Shown here piece by piece: positions 8,391 to 16,130 of a stretch of DNA of 64,000 nucleotides. The DNA is from Bin87 sp965220055 (GTDB taxonomy: Bacteria; Chloroflexota; Dehalococcoidia; Lucifugimonadales; UBA3495), in contig CBDCPE010000004.1 of NCBI GenBank assembly GCA_965220055.1, positions 2,790,001 to 2,854,000 of the forward strand. The letters are read 5' to 3'. The notes under the pieces were generated by a model. The model saw only the letters and a program-made list of their open reading frames with translations, did not search any database and was not told where the DNA came from. The position numbers were made by a program, and so were the translations under genes. The stretch's first letter is position 1, and each line of letters starts with the position of its first letter.

Positions 8391-8580
8391 TGTCATGCGA
8401 AGAGCGTAGCGACGCGGCAATCCCGCCGCTTGCACGACGTCTACTCAGCCGACGAGATTGCCACGCTTCGCTCGCAACGACATGGAGAAGGGCGCTCGGA
8501 ACGGCAACGGACAGAGCGCTCGCAGTCACAAGGGACGGGGCGCTCGCAATGACAGTTTAAACGCGAGTGGGTATGCGTCA
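8391..8580. repeat. Interspersed palindromic repeat, copy 2 (long form)
   Basis: The left arm is GCGAAGAGCGTAGCGACGCG and the right arm contains GAGATTGCCACGCTTCGCTC. About three degenerate ~24-base units built on GGGCGCTCGCAATGACA follow. The conserved tail ends GTGGGTATGCGTCA. The copy separates promoter units A and B. Confidence 0.85.
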
Positions 8581-8608
8581 GGGGCTGAGCCCACGTTCCG
8601 CAATAAGA

Positions 8609-8674
8609 CTTGCACGTTATGTACACACAAACGCACCGGATCTTCACTTGGTTTTCACAATTGATTGGTAACAT
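8609..8674 (+). promoter_or_regulatory. Four-half-site operator with -10 box (unit B)
   Basis: Half-sites start at 8609 (CTTGCAC), 8620 (TGTACAC), 8641 (TCTTCAC) and 8652 (TTTTCAC), and TAACAT at 8669-8674 lies ten bases after the last. All five offsets equal those of unit A, shifted by 1199 bases. The next ~40 bases are also similar (GGACGAGGC and CGGGGTTGC in both), so the pair is probably a duplication under selection at the half-sites. Confidence 0.7.
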
Positions 8675-8911
8675 CCATACATGGACGGGGACGAGGCAGG
8701 GTCGGGGTTGCTGGGCAGGCGCGGTATCGCCCGGCCCCGTCTATATTTGACGAAATGCGCAACGCACAGCCATCACCACCACCATACCGGCGACATTTGG
8801 GACGAAAACGGGCGCAATCGGAGACAAACATATCCATCAAGAGAGTTCCGCGCCGCTGGACTGCGGGATAACTTTGCCTTACTGGCAGGCAGGCGACAAC
8901 CCGGGTGGAAG

Positions 8912-8941
8912 TTCCAAGTATCACTCATAATGATATATAAT
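8912..8941 (+). promoter_or_regulatory. AT-rich second promoter before the unit B gene
   Basis: A perfect TATAAT at 8936-8941 sits in an AT-rich stretch (ATGATATATAATATTCATAT). The -35 candidate TTCCAA at 8912-8917 is weak, 18 bases upstream. The unit B start codon lies 63 bases further on. Confidence 0.5.
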
Positions 8942-9003
8942 ATTCATATAACGGATTGAGGGCTGTAACGAGGCCAGCATGATAACTAATCGAGGAGGTG
9001 ACC

Positions 9004-9300
9004 ATGAGTGCGCCGAACATATGCAACAGCAGGATGAAAACGCAGGCGACCAGAGGACGCAAGGGACTGTGGGTGTTGGCGTTGACCGCGATTATGCTTG
9101 TCACCGTAATGAGCCTGATGATCGCGTCGGCGGATCAGATTCCCTACGGGGCGACGCAGGTGTGGTCCGCGGAACCCGAAGGAGGAATAATTCCGGAGAC
9201 GTCATCCCTGCTGGGGAGCCCCACCATCGGCGGCAACAACTACGGGCAGGATACGGGAAGCCTCCCCGCGGCCACACTGATACACGTTGGAGCGCGATAA
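9004..9300 (+). CDS. Small single-helix membrane protein (unit B), unrecognised
   Basis: A 98-residue protein with a near-perfect ribosome binding site (GAGGAGGTGACC directly before the ATG at 9004). Residues 1-21 are basic and hydrophilic, residues ~22-43 form one hydrophobic helix (LWVLALTAIMLVTVMSLMIA), and the last ~55 residues are Gly/Ser/Thr/Pro-rich, with no Cys or recognisable domain. The helix could be a signal anchor or, with the ASA just after it, a cleavable signal peptide. The architecture resembles the 96-residue protein at 14463-14753. The four-half-site promoter upstream suggests regulated expression. No family is recognised. Confidence 0.65.
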   Translation: MSAPNICNSRMKTQATRGRKGLWVLALTAIMLVTVMSLMIASADQIPYGATQVWSAEPEGGIIPETSSLLGSPTIGGNNYGQDTGSLPAATLIHVGAR

Positions 9301-9603
9301 GCCATTGCCGGCAGATCCATATCGTCGGCCACAACACCGGACCGAACCATTGGAGGTACCCAGCGATATCAATTCAGCACAATCGGAACCACCAACCCAT
9401 AGCCCATAGATTGGAAGAGTCCGATAGGACTGATCGCGGGCATTGCCCAGGCTACACAAACTGGATTGGGGGAGAGGGTTACGGGCGGACCGAGGGCATT
9501 CCCATATCGACGGAGACGATAACTCATTATCCGGCCTGAGGTCCGCGGCGTCGGAAGACGCCACCGCAAATAACCAATCGAATTCGGCGCATAAGCCGAC
9601 CCA
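9301..9603. other. Gene-free stretch after unit B
   Basis: The sequence between the unit B stop codon and the terminator-like hairpin has no frame with coding character or a ribosome binding site. It would form a ~300-base 3' untranslated region if the hairpin at 9604 is the true end. I see no other element in it. Confidence 0.5.
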
Positions 9604-9642
9604 GGGCCCAGCGGATAATGACGTCCGTTGGCCCTATATCTT
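9604..9642 (+). terminator. Terminator-like hairpin ending unit B
   Basis: GGGCCCAGCGGA pairs with TCCGTTGGCCC (one bulged C) and TATATCTT follows. It occupies the same relative place as the hairpin at 7944 in unit A and has similar arms. Confidence 0.6.
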
Positions 9643-9763
9643 GACTGCATTCTCTGCCGGAAGGCAAAACTCGCACGGAAGAACCCCGCGTCAGACAGGC
9701 CTGAATGGTAAAGCCAGATAACCGGTTGGTACGCAGAGTTAAGCAGAGGGGCCGAATAACGGG

Positions 9764-10936
9764 CTAACGGTGCAGGGCGCGGGGGTGTTGCATTTGGGAG
9801 GCCGTCTCAGCCGTCACACCGACGAACCGCTCGGGGCGGTATGGTCCGAGCACGGCGTCGGCCCGGGCGCCGTCGCAGATCTCCGATGCAGCGAGTTGGC
9901 TCAACGCGGGGGCAAGCGTGACCCCGCTGTGGGTGAGGGCCACGTACAGATTTGGAGCCTCGGGAGCGAACCCCATGACCGGATGGCCGTCCAGCGGCAT
10001 GGGCCTCCAGCCAACGGGCACGGGCACAGCTTCGGCTCCGACCAATCCCGGCAGATGCTGACAAGCCCGGGCGAGCAGGTGATCGGCGTGGGCCTGGCTA
10101 TCGTCCTCGGCCAGGCTTTCCTGATCGCCCTCGCCGATCATCAAACGTCCGTCCGGGCACTGCCTGAGGTGAATTTCGCGGCGGCCATCCTGCAGCGGGG
10201 GAGCGTATACCACGGGGACGTTGCGTAGGAGCGCCGGCATTGGCGTGGTGCGGATGACCACACCCGGGCTCTCGGCCTGGGGCACGTTGACGCCGGACAA
10301 GCTGGCAACCTCGGTGGTGGAAGTGCCGGCGGCAACAACCACGACATCGGCTTCAAAATCGCCACCGGTGGTAAGTACGGCGCTGATGGCGCCACGTGAG
10401 TTCTGGCGCAGGCCAGTCACCTGGGCGCCGGTCACAATGGCGCCCTCTAACTGCCTCAGCCGGTTGAGGCAGGCGTCAACCACCATCTGCGGTTCGACCT
10501 GGCCTTCGTTCTCGCTGTATTCAGCGGCGACGACGTCGCCGATCTGGAGGGCCGGCTCGAGTTCCTGAAGTTCCTCGCGGGAAACGAGACGGGAAGGATA
10601 TCCCCATGACTGGAGCTGGTGGACGCGCGCCCTGAGGGCCCGTGCGGCCTCGGCGTCGGCTTCCCAAGAAACCTTGCCACCCCAGCGCAAACCCACGTCT
10701 TCACCCAGGGCGTCGGCGAATCGGGGCCACATCTCCAGCGACCGGCGGTTCAGGTTGTGGTAGCCAACCGGCTCCTTAGCGCCGGCGTTGATCCAAGCAA
10801 AGCTGTGGCTGGAGGCTCCGCTGCCGGGGTCGGACTTATCGATGATGGTAACGCGGGTGCCCCGGGAGGCGATGCGCCAAGCTATGGACGTGCCGACGAT
10901 GCCGGCGCCGATGATCACGACATGGCAAGCATCCAC
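9764..10936 (-). CDS. FAD-dependent oxidoreductase (DAO family)
   Basis: A 390-residue flavoprotein of the D-amino-acid oxidase/glycine oxidase/sarcosine oxidase group. The FAD Rossmann motif is at the N-terminus (VVIIGAGIVGTSIAWRIASR), followed by the acidic strand end TIIDK. The C-terminal domain contains WRPMPLDGHPVMGFAPEAPN, the usual closing motif that shapes the active site. I chose the GTG at 10936 because GGAGAGG lies five bases before it; an ATG at 10957 would overlap the upstream ATPase gene. The amine substrate is not predictable. It follows the MoxR gene by one base. Confidence 0.9.
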   Translation of the reverse strand: MDACHVVIIGAGIVGTSIAWRIASRGTRVTIIDKSDPGSGASSHSFAWINAGAKEPVGYHNLNRRSLEMWPRFADALGEDVGLRWGGKVSWEADAEAARALRARVHQLQSWGYPSRLVSREELQELEPALQIGDVVAAEYSENEGQVEPQMVVDACLNRLRQLEGAIVTGAQVTGLRQNSRGAISAVLTTGGDFEADVVVVAAGTSTTEVASLSGVNVPQAESPGVVIRTTPMPALLRNVPVVYAPPLQDGRREIHLRQCPDGRLMIGEGDQESLAEDDSQAHADHLLARACQHLPGLVGAEAVPVPVGWRPMPLDGHPVMGFAPEAPNLYVALTHSGVTLAPALSQLAASEICDGARADAVLGPYRPERFVGVTAETASQMQHPRALHR

Positions 10937-10937
10937 G

Positions 10938-11891
10938 TTAACCTCTCCGCCCGCCACGCCTGGGGCCGCGGTTAAGAGAGCGCTCGAGAAGAGCGCGGAC
11001 AGGTTCGCCTCGCACCGCCTCGATGTCGTCCTGATACTTCAGCATGATGCCCAGGGTGTCGTCGATGACCCCGGGTTCGAGTTCACGCATGTTCAGCGCC
11101 ATCAACGCTGAGGTCCAGTCCAGGGTCTCGGAGACGCCGGGGATCTTATAGAGCTCGGTTTCCCGCAGTTCCTGGATGAAGCCGGTGACCTGCTGGGCCA
11201 ACTGGCGCGGGGCGTCAGGGAGACGCGCGGTGACGATCTGGAGCTCCTTCTGGTAGTCGGGGTAATCGACCCAGTAGTAGAGGCAACGGCGCTTAAGGGC
11301 GTCATGCACCTCGCGGGTCCGGTTGGACGTGATCACGACCACCGGCGGGAAGGCGGCGTGAAAGGTGCCCAGTTCGGGAATGGTGATCTGGTAGTCGGCG
11401 AGCAATTCCAGAAGGAACCCTTCGAATTCCTCGTCGGACCGATCGAGCTCGTCGATCAGGAGCACCGGGGCACGATCCCGGCTCTCGTCTATGGCTTCCA
11501 ACAGCGGGCGCTTGATCAGGAACTGCGGGCTGAACAGGTCGACGTTGGCGGCGTCACCCCCCTCGGTATCGCGCCGCGCTTCCATCAAGCGGATTTCCAG
11601 CAGCTGACGGGTGTGGTTCCATTCGTATACCGCGTGGTTGATGTCCAGGCCCTCGTAGCACTGTAACCGGATCAGGTCGGTATCCAGGCCAGCGGCCAGG
11701 GCACGGGCGATTTCGGTCTTGCCGACGCCGGCTTCACCCTCGAGGAACAGGGGGCGGCGCAATTTCAGCGCCAAGAAGATCGCAATAGCCAACCCGCGGT
11801 CGGTGATGTACGCCTGATCCCGCAGCAGGCCCTGCACGTCTTCGACGGAAGCAGGGGCGGGAGAATCGTGCTCAGCGTGGGATGCTGTCAA
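10938..11891 (-). CDS. MoxR-family AAA+ ATPase
   Basis: AAA+ ATPase of about 317 residues. Walker A is GEAGVGKT (52-59) and Walker B is PVLLIDELDRSDEEFEGFLL. The sensor region reads VVITSNRTREVHDALKRRC and the C-terminal helical lid follows. MoxR ATPases usually work as chaperones with a von Willebrand A-domain partner to insert cofactors or metals; no such partner is next to it. The TTG at 11891 has GGAG just upstream and avoids overlap with the preceding gene; an ATG at 11978 would add 29 low-complexity residues and is the alternative. Confidence 0.9.
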   Translation of the reverse strand: MTASHAEHDSPAPASVEDVQGLLRDQAYITDRGLAIAIFLALKLRRPLFLEGEAGVGKTEIARALAAGLDTDLIRLQCYEGLDINHAVYEWNHTRQLLEIRLMEARRDTEGGDAANVDLFSPQFLIKRPLLEAIDESRDRAPVLLIDELDRSDEEFEGFLLELLADYQITIPELGTFHAAFPPVVVITSNRTREVHDALKRRCLYYWVDYPDYQKELQIVTARLPDAPRQLAQQVTGFIQELRETELYKIPGVSETLDWTSALMALNMRELEPGVIDDTLGIMLKYQDDIEAVRGEPVRALLERSLNRGPRRGGRRG

Positions 11892-11943
11892 AGGTAGCTC
11901 CGAAGGGATAGTCTGCGTGGCCGAACTATTGTAGCGGATTTGC

Positions 11944-12585
11944 TCAGGAGCGGCGGCCGCGCAACCAGCCGGGAACAAAATCCTGAACGTGGGCCCGCAG
12001 AAAATCCCAGTGGTCGCCCAACTTGACCCGTTCCGCTTCGGTCAAACGGTCGTAGGTCCGCCCGAACTCCGGGAAATACCACAAAGGGAACACCCAGAAA
12101 CCGTCGCCATCGGTATCGGCACCTTTGTGGGCCAGAGAGTCCACGATGCACCCGGTGGCGCCGGACACTTCCCAGGAGGCAACGGTGGTTCCTCCGTCGG
12201 CGATGGCCAGAGCTTCGACGAAAGCAGCGGAGCGGTCGTCACCGGAGAATGGTTCCATGATGTCCATGAGACGACGCTGGCGTTCAGCGTCATCTGCGGC
12301 GGGGCCAGCAAAGCGATGGGTGTGCCGGCTTTCCCAGTTTGCGCCCAAAACGGGAACCACGAGACCGCCGTCAGTGGCAATAGACGGCATGCCGGCGACC
12401 CGGGACCATTCCTCCGCCTTGGCGCGGGCGATGGCTTCGTGGGTGCCGCCGCTCTCATCAGGATCAGCGGTCACGCCGACATCGGCGGGCGACAGCCCAC
12501 GAACCGGGAGGCCTTCCAGAAGCCACGCCAGCATGCGCTGCTTGTCGGCGTTTCCGGTAGCCAGCAGAATTTCGGGAACGGACAC
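11944..12585 (-). CDS. HAM1/RdgB-like non-canonical purine NTP pyrophosphatase
   Basis: About 213 residues. The N-terminal ILLATGNADKQRML matches the nucleotide-binding start of the family that hydrolyses XTP and ITP to keep them out of nucleic acids. The central GGTHEAIARAKAEEWSRVAG and IATDGGLVVPVLG segments match in order, but the usual ADDSGL motif is altered to ATDGGL, so this is a divergent member. I chose the GTG at 12585, which places the family match at residue 4 and leaves 13 bases after the DUF6941 gene; a longer ATG start would reach into that gene. Confidence 0.8.
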   Translation of the reverse strand: MSVPEILLATGNADKQRMLAWLLEGLPVRGLSPADVGVTADPDESGGTHEAIARAKAEEWSRVAGMPSIATDGGLVVPVLGANWESRHTHRFAGPAADDAERQRRLMDIMEPFSGDDRSAAFVEALAIADGGTTVASWEVSGATGCIVDSLAHKGADTDGDGFWVFPLWYFPEFGRTYDRLTEAERVKLGDHWDFLRAHVQDFVPGWLRGRRS

Positions 12586-12598
12586 CGTAGACCGACGA

Positions 12599-12997
12599 TC
12601 AGGAGGCGCGGACGCTGACGTTGATGGGCAGCCGGGCCACTTCGCTTCCGCCGATGGCGACGTGGAAAGCATGGGGGCCAGCCAGGTTGAACGTGACACC
12701 GTTGACCTCAGCGATGATCCGGGCGGTGGCGTCGACAACGCCGTCACGCGCTGGCAGCGTGATGTCCTGCTCAATGGGCGGGATGGCGTCCTGGGCATCC
12801 GGGGTCAGCAGGCGGATCACCATTCGCTTGTCGCCGGCTTCCACGACGGAATATCGCATGACGCAGACCACCACGAACCGTGGGTGGGTCATGGGCAGGG
12901 AAGCGCCCGAGACCCCGTCGATACCCACGCCAAGGGCGTGCAACTTGCCCCGGTCTTCAAGGGCAGAGTCGCACAGGAAGGCGAGATCGGTGGTCAT
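12599..12997 (-). CDS. DUF6941-like conserved protein
   Basis: A 132-residue soluble protein with the pattern of DUF6941: AFLCDSALEDRGKLHALGVG at the start, a HPRFVVVCVMRY strand, the RMVIRLLTPDAQD middle, and a closing FHVAIGGSEVARLPINV sandwich strand pair. It looks like an all-beta domain. The function is unknown. The same organisation is common in Chloroflexota and Actinobacteria from my recollection of the family; this needs a profile match. It sits between the MFS gene and the HAM1-like gene on the same strand. Confidence 0.65.
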   Translation of the reverse strand: MTTDLAFLCDSALEDRGKLHALGVGIDGVSGASLPMTHPRFVVVCVMRYSVVEAGDKRMVIRLLTPDAQDAIPPIEQDITLPARDGVVDATARIIAEVNGVTFNLAGPHAFHVAIGGSEVARLPINVSVRAS

Positions 12998-13018
12998 TTA
13001 CGGGGACAGGGTGTCTGA

Positions 13019-14425
13019 CTAGTTCCCGTCTCCGCCCGCGCTGCCGAAAGCCATGCCAGCGGCCGCGGCGGCGGGAGGGACTATCGCGGGCGCGGCATTG
13101 AAGGCAGGAGTGCGCGCTTCCGGAGGCAACTGTTCCTCCCAGTCGGGGATCAACTGCCGCTTGGTGGTCTCCAGGGTCATGATGATGACCACGCCCAGGC
13201 TGCTGAAGGTCATAGAGAGGATGAACGCTGGCATATAGCCGATGAACTGGATGATGATGCCGGCAACCAGGGTGGAGATGAAGTGCCCCATCATGGCTCC
13301 GGAGATCTGGAAACCGTAAACCGTCGCCACCGGGCCCGTGCCGAAGTACTGCCGGTTGACCACCGGATAAGCCGACATCTCGCCACCAAAGCCCAGCCCA
13401 AAGACACAGGCGAACAGGTAGAACGCCCACACGTCGCCGGCGAACAGCAGGATAGCCACGGAGCCGGCCTGAATGGCCAGCGCGGCTGACATTATGAGCT
13501 TGCCGCCGATACGCTCGGTGATGATCGGCACGAGGAAGCGGCCCGCTATGCTGAAGACATTGATGAGCGTGAGAATAATCGCGGCGGTGGTGAATTCGAT
13601 GCCGCGGTTGACGGCGAAGTCCACCACGAAAATCAGGACGATGCCGTGGCCGGCGCATCCCATGCCATGAATTACAGGCAGGTTCCAGAAGGCCCGGGTG
13701 TGCTTCATCTGGCGCTGGAAAACCTTGAGGCGGAGCCTGGACGCCTCGGCATTGAATCTCACGGGCGGCGGATCGGTGGCTGACGCTCCGTAGGCCAGCA
13801 ATCCCTTTTCTGCAGGTTGGTTGCGGAAAAACGGCATCAAGCCCAGGGTGAGACCGCCGCCGACCAGACCGATCATAACAAAGGTGGCGGTCCAGCCGAA
13901 GTTGACCAGCAACAGCGAGTAAATCGGGGCCAACGCCGCCGCGCCAACGCCGCCGGCGGCCCACATGAGGCCGATGCCCAAGCCCAATCGGCGCTTGAAC
14001 CAGGGGTTGACCGCGGCCATCAGCGGGACCATGGCAATAGACGAGGTCAGCGCCAGCATGACGCTGTACACGATGAAGAACTGCCAGACGTGGGTGATGA
14101 ACCCGATCAGGATCATGCTCACGCCGAACAAGACCCCTCCGGCCATCAGAAGTTTTCGGGGTCCCAAGATGTCGCCAAACCTCCCGCTGAACGGGGAGGT
14201 CAGCGAGCCCACCAAGTAGTAGCCGGCCAACGCGAAACCGATGATGGCCGGCGACCATCCAAAGCGGCCGCCTTCTTCCAGAGGCATCCGCAGTTCGGGG
14301 ACCATGATCCCGGCCGACATTGATATGGACTGGCCGAAAATCTGGACCACCGCCAAGATTGCGATGATTACCCACGCATAGTGAAAACCGCCCGTGGACC
14401 GACGCATACCATTAAATGTGGCCAT
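13019..14425 (-). CDS. MFS transporter (OxlT/monocarboxylate-like)
   Basis: A 468-residue integral membrane protein with about twelve hydrophobic helices. The loop PFSGRFGDILGPRKLLMAGG after helices 2-3 is the MFS signature motif. The central loop (about residues 200-235) is hydrophilic and the C-terminus carries ~45 Pro/Ala/Gly-rich residues. The overall pattern resembles oxalate:formate and monocarboxylate carriers, though the substrate is unknown. AGGAG lies about nine bases before the ATG. Confidence 0.9.
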   Translation of the reverse strand: MATFNGMRRSTGGFHYAWVIIAILAVVQIFGQSISMSAGIMVPELRMPLEEGGRFGWSPAIIGFALAGYYLVGSLTSPFSGRFGDILGPRKLLMAGGVLFGVSMILIGFITHVWQFFIVYSVMLALTSSIAMVPLMAAVNPWFKRRLGLGIGLMWAAGGVGAAALAPIYSLLLVNFGWTATFVMIGLVGGGLTLGLMPFFRNQPAEKGLLAYGASATDPPPVRFNAEASRLRLKVFQRQMKHTRAFWNLPVIHGMGCAGHGIVLIFVVDFAVNRGIEFTTAAIILTLINVFSIAGRFLVPIITERIGGKLIMSAALAIQAGSVAILLFAGDVWAFYLFACVFGLGFGGEMSAYPVVNRQYFGTGPVATVYGFQISGAMMGHFISTLVAGIIIQFIGYMPAFILSMTFSSLGVVIIMTLETTKRQLIPDWEEQLPPEARTPAFNAAPAIVPPAAAAAGMAFGSAGGDGN

Positions 14426-14462
14426 TCAGTTGGAACTCCTGTGAGAGGGGATTGACGGCCAG

Positions 14463-14753
14463 TCAGTGCAGAGGGCACGCGACCAGGAAGGTCTTGCCCC
14501 ACCAGGTCTCGGAAACAGGATCAGCGGAAGCCAATCGAGGAACCGAATCGGAGTCAGCGGCACCAGGCACCGATCCGGGCTGGTAAGGGGTGCCGGTAAA
14601 CCCGGCGGTGGCGGTGTTGGCGAGGCTGGAGACGTCGGCGTCGCCGGAGGCAGAAACTGCCCAAGCACCGAAGAAGATGATCAGCATTATAGTGACCACC
14701 ATCGCCCCGACGGAGGTCACTATGGCTACTTTGCGCCTAGCGTACTCAACCAT
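14463..14753 (-). CDS. Small single-helix membrane protein
   Basis: A 96-residue protein: a short basic N-terminus (MVEYARRK), one long hydrophobic helix at residues ~9-34 (VAIVTSVGAMVVTIMLIIFF), then ~60 residues rich in Ser, Ala, Gly, Pro and Asp. No domain is recognised. It lies between the MFS gene and the acyl-CoA dehydrogenase gene on the same strand and may be co-transcribed with them. The layout parallels the unit B protein at 9004. The start at 14753 directly precedes the helix; an upstream in-frame start would run into the perfect palindrome at 14795. Confidence 0.55.
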   Translation of the reverse strand: MVEYARRKVAIVTSVGAMVVTIMLIIFFGAWAVSASGDADVSSLANTATAGFTGTPYQPGSVPGAADSDSVPRLASADPVSETWWGKTFLVACPLH

Positions 14754-14794
14754 AGGCTGGGATTGTACTCCTACCACCGCCGACGCGCCATTTG

Positions 14795-14814
14795 CGCGGG
14801 AAGCGCTTCCCGCG
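14795..14814. promoter_or_regulatory. Perfect 20-base palindrome
   Basis: CGCGGGAAGCGCTTCCCGCG is self-complementary over its full length and directly abuts the stop codon of the acyl-CoA dehydrogenase gene, 41 bases before the small membrane protein start. It has no loop or T-run, so an operator is as likely as a transcript-end hairpin. Confidence 0.5.
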
Positions 14815-15969
14815 TCATTCGGCCAGGCTTTGCTGGAACACCTGGTCCCAGGCCAAGGCCCAAGGCGGGCGCAAGTAACCCAGGGCGCGCGCGTCGTCAT
14901 ACCAGACGGATAGAGGAGAGTAACGGGTGTAGGCGCCGCCGCCAGAAAGCTTGCATAGGCGCCCGAGGCAGTCCTCCGCCAGGCGGGCTACGCTTTCCTT
15001 CGCTAGAAGCAGTTCGCGTCGACCCGTGTTGGATTCTAGGCAGCGGATAGCGCCCTCCCACGCCTGGCCGATTAGCCACGCCTCCTGTTCGGCGTGGGCC
15101 CACTCGACCTGCTGAAACGCCCTCAAGCCGGGGTCGGATGCCATGCCGTTCTTGATGCGGGGGCGCACGAAATCCATGGCGGCATCAACCACGCCAACGA
15201 TAACGGACGTGAAGGCCGCCGAGCCGAGGCCGCCGTTGGCCCCCATCAACTCGGCCTGGTGATTGGGCCAGGCGACACGAGTGGCCGGGAAACTGGAGAA
15301 CTCGAAGGCGTGGCTGTTGGTAGACTTCATGCCGTGGCCGCGCCATTCGGCGGTAAGTTTCAACCCGGTGGCGCCGTCCCAGGGGTGATTGCGAACCTCC
15401 ATGAAAAACAGGTCGGGAACGGTTTCTCCGGCGGCCAGGGCCCGGGTGGTCATAAACGACGTCAGGCCGGAGCCACTGCCGAAGTGTTTCTGGCCGGAAA
15501 TGCGGTAACCGAACTCGCTCACGCCGTCAGGTTCGCAGACGCTGGAGGTGCGGGCAGTATCGCCTCCGGACCCGGGCTCGCTGACGATGGTGCCCCACCA
15601 GCAGCCGCTGTGAACGCTGTCGAACACCTCGTTGCGCTGCTTGACCCAGCCGTCGGAGAACGGTTCGGGCACCGCAGGCAACCGCCAAGACGACAGCACC
15701 AAGTGATGCATAGCGCTGGCCAGCGTGATCGACGGGTCGCCAGTGGCAAGCTTCCTCAGCATGGAGCAGATGGGCCTTGCGGATTGCTCCAGGGTTTGCC
15801 AGGTCCCGCCCAAATCCGTTGGAACGGCCATGAGCGGGACGCCGATCTGAGCCAATCGAGCGTAGTCAGCCGGGTCGGCCTCAGTACGCTGCTGGCGGTC
15901 GGCGCGTTCTTCGGCCCACTCGGCAGCCACGACGGGGGCCTGTTCCAAGATGGAGGCGATGGTCGTCAT
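14815..15969 (-). CDS. Acyl-CoA dehydrogenase-fold flavoenzyme
   Basis: A 384-residue protein of the acyl-CoA dehydrogenase superfamily. The N-terminal helical domain includes LAQIGVPLMAVPTDLGGTWQ; the middle beta domain has GTIVSEPGSGGDTARTSS and YRISGQKHFGSGSG, the FAD-contact loops; the C-terminal helical domain follows. I see no obvious catalytic Glu in the usual YTRY-adjacent position, and the pattern resembles the flavin-dependent monooxygenase subgroup (DszC/DnmZ-like) as much as true dehydrogenases. GGAG precedes the ATG. It is next to the sulfite oxidase gene, so oxidation of a sulfur compound is possible but inferred. Confidence 0.85.
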   Translation of the reverse strand: MTTIASILEQAPVVAAEWAEERADRQQRTEADPADYARLAQIGVPLMAVPTDLGGTWQTLEQSARPICSMLRKLATGDPSITLASAMHHLVLSSWRLPAVPEPFSDGWVKQRNEVFDSVHSGCWWGTIVSEPGSGGDTARTSSVCEPDGVSEFGYRISGQKHFGSGSGLTSFMTTRALAAGETVPDLFFMEVRNHPWDGATGLKLTAEWRGHGMKSTNSHAFEFSSFPATRVAWPNHQAELMGANGGLGSAAFTSVIVGVVDAAMDFVRPRIKNGMASDPGLRAFQQVEWAHAEQEAWLIGQAWEGAIRCLESNTGRRELLLAKESVARLAEDCLGRLCKLSGGGAYTRYSPLSVWYDDARALGYLRPPWALAWDQVFQQSLAE

Positions 15970-16130
15970 GTTGTTATTCTCCGTGGCCCGACAACACGCT
16001 TCAGCGGTTGGACGCCAACCAATTCACTTCAATCATCAAACCGGGCACCAGTCATGAAACCCGGCACGATCTCACTGCGGACAACGTTGCCGGTGATCGC
16101 AACGGCTCGCGCTAATGGCCGGCCGAGCGG

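Noticed and set aside
8092..8529. Minus-strand frame with VVASEAWQSRRL-like sequence
   Set aside because: This kind of peptide is the usual translation of the interspersed repeat arms, not a protein.
8681..8959. Plus-strand frame after the unit B promoter with an HSHHHHHT run
   Set aside because: There is no ribosome binding site, no coding bias, and the region aligns with a non-coding leader in unit A.
7176..9763. CRISPR array or phage remnant in the gene-poor island
   Set aside because: There are no regularly spaced direct repeats and no integrase or structural gene; the only repeats are the promoter units and the palindromic element.
12957..14375. Minus-strand 472-codon frame overlapping the MFS gene
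   Set aside because: It is an out-of-frame shadow of the transporter; it lacks hydrophobic helices and is Arg/His-rich.
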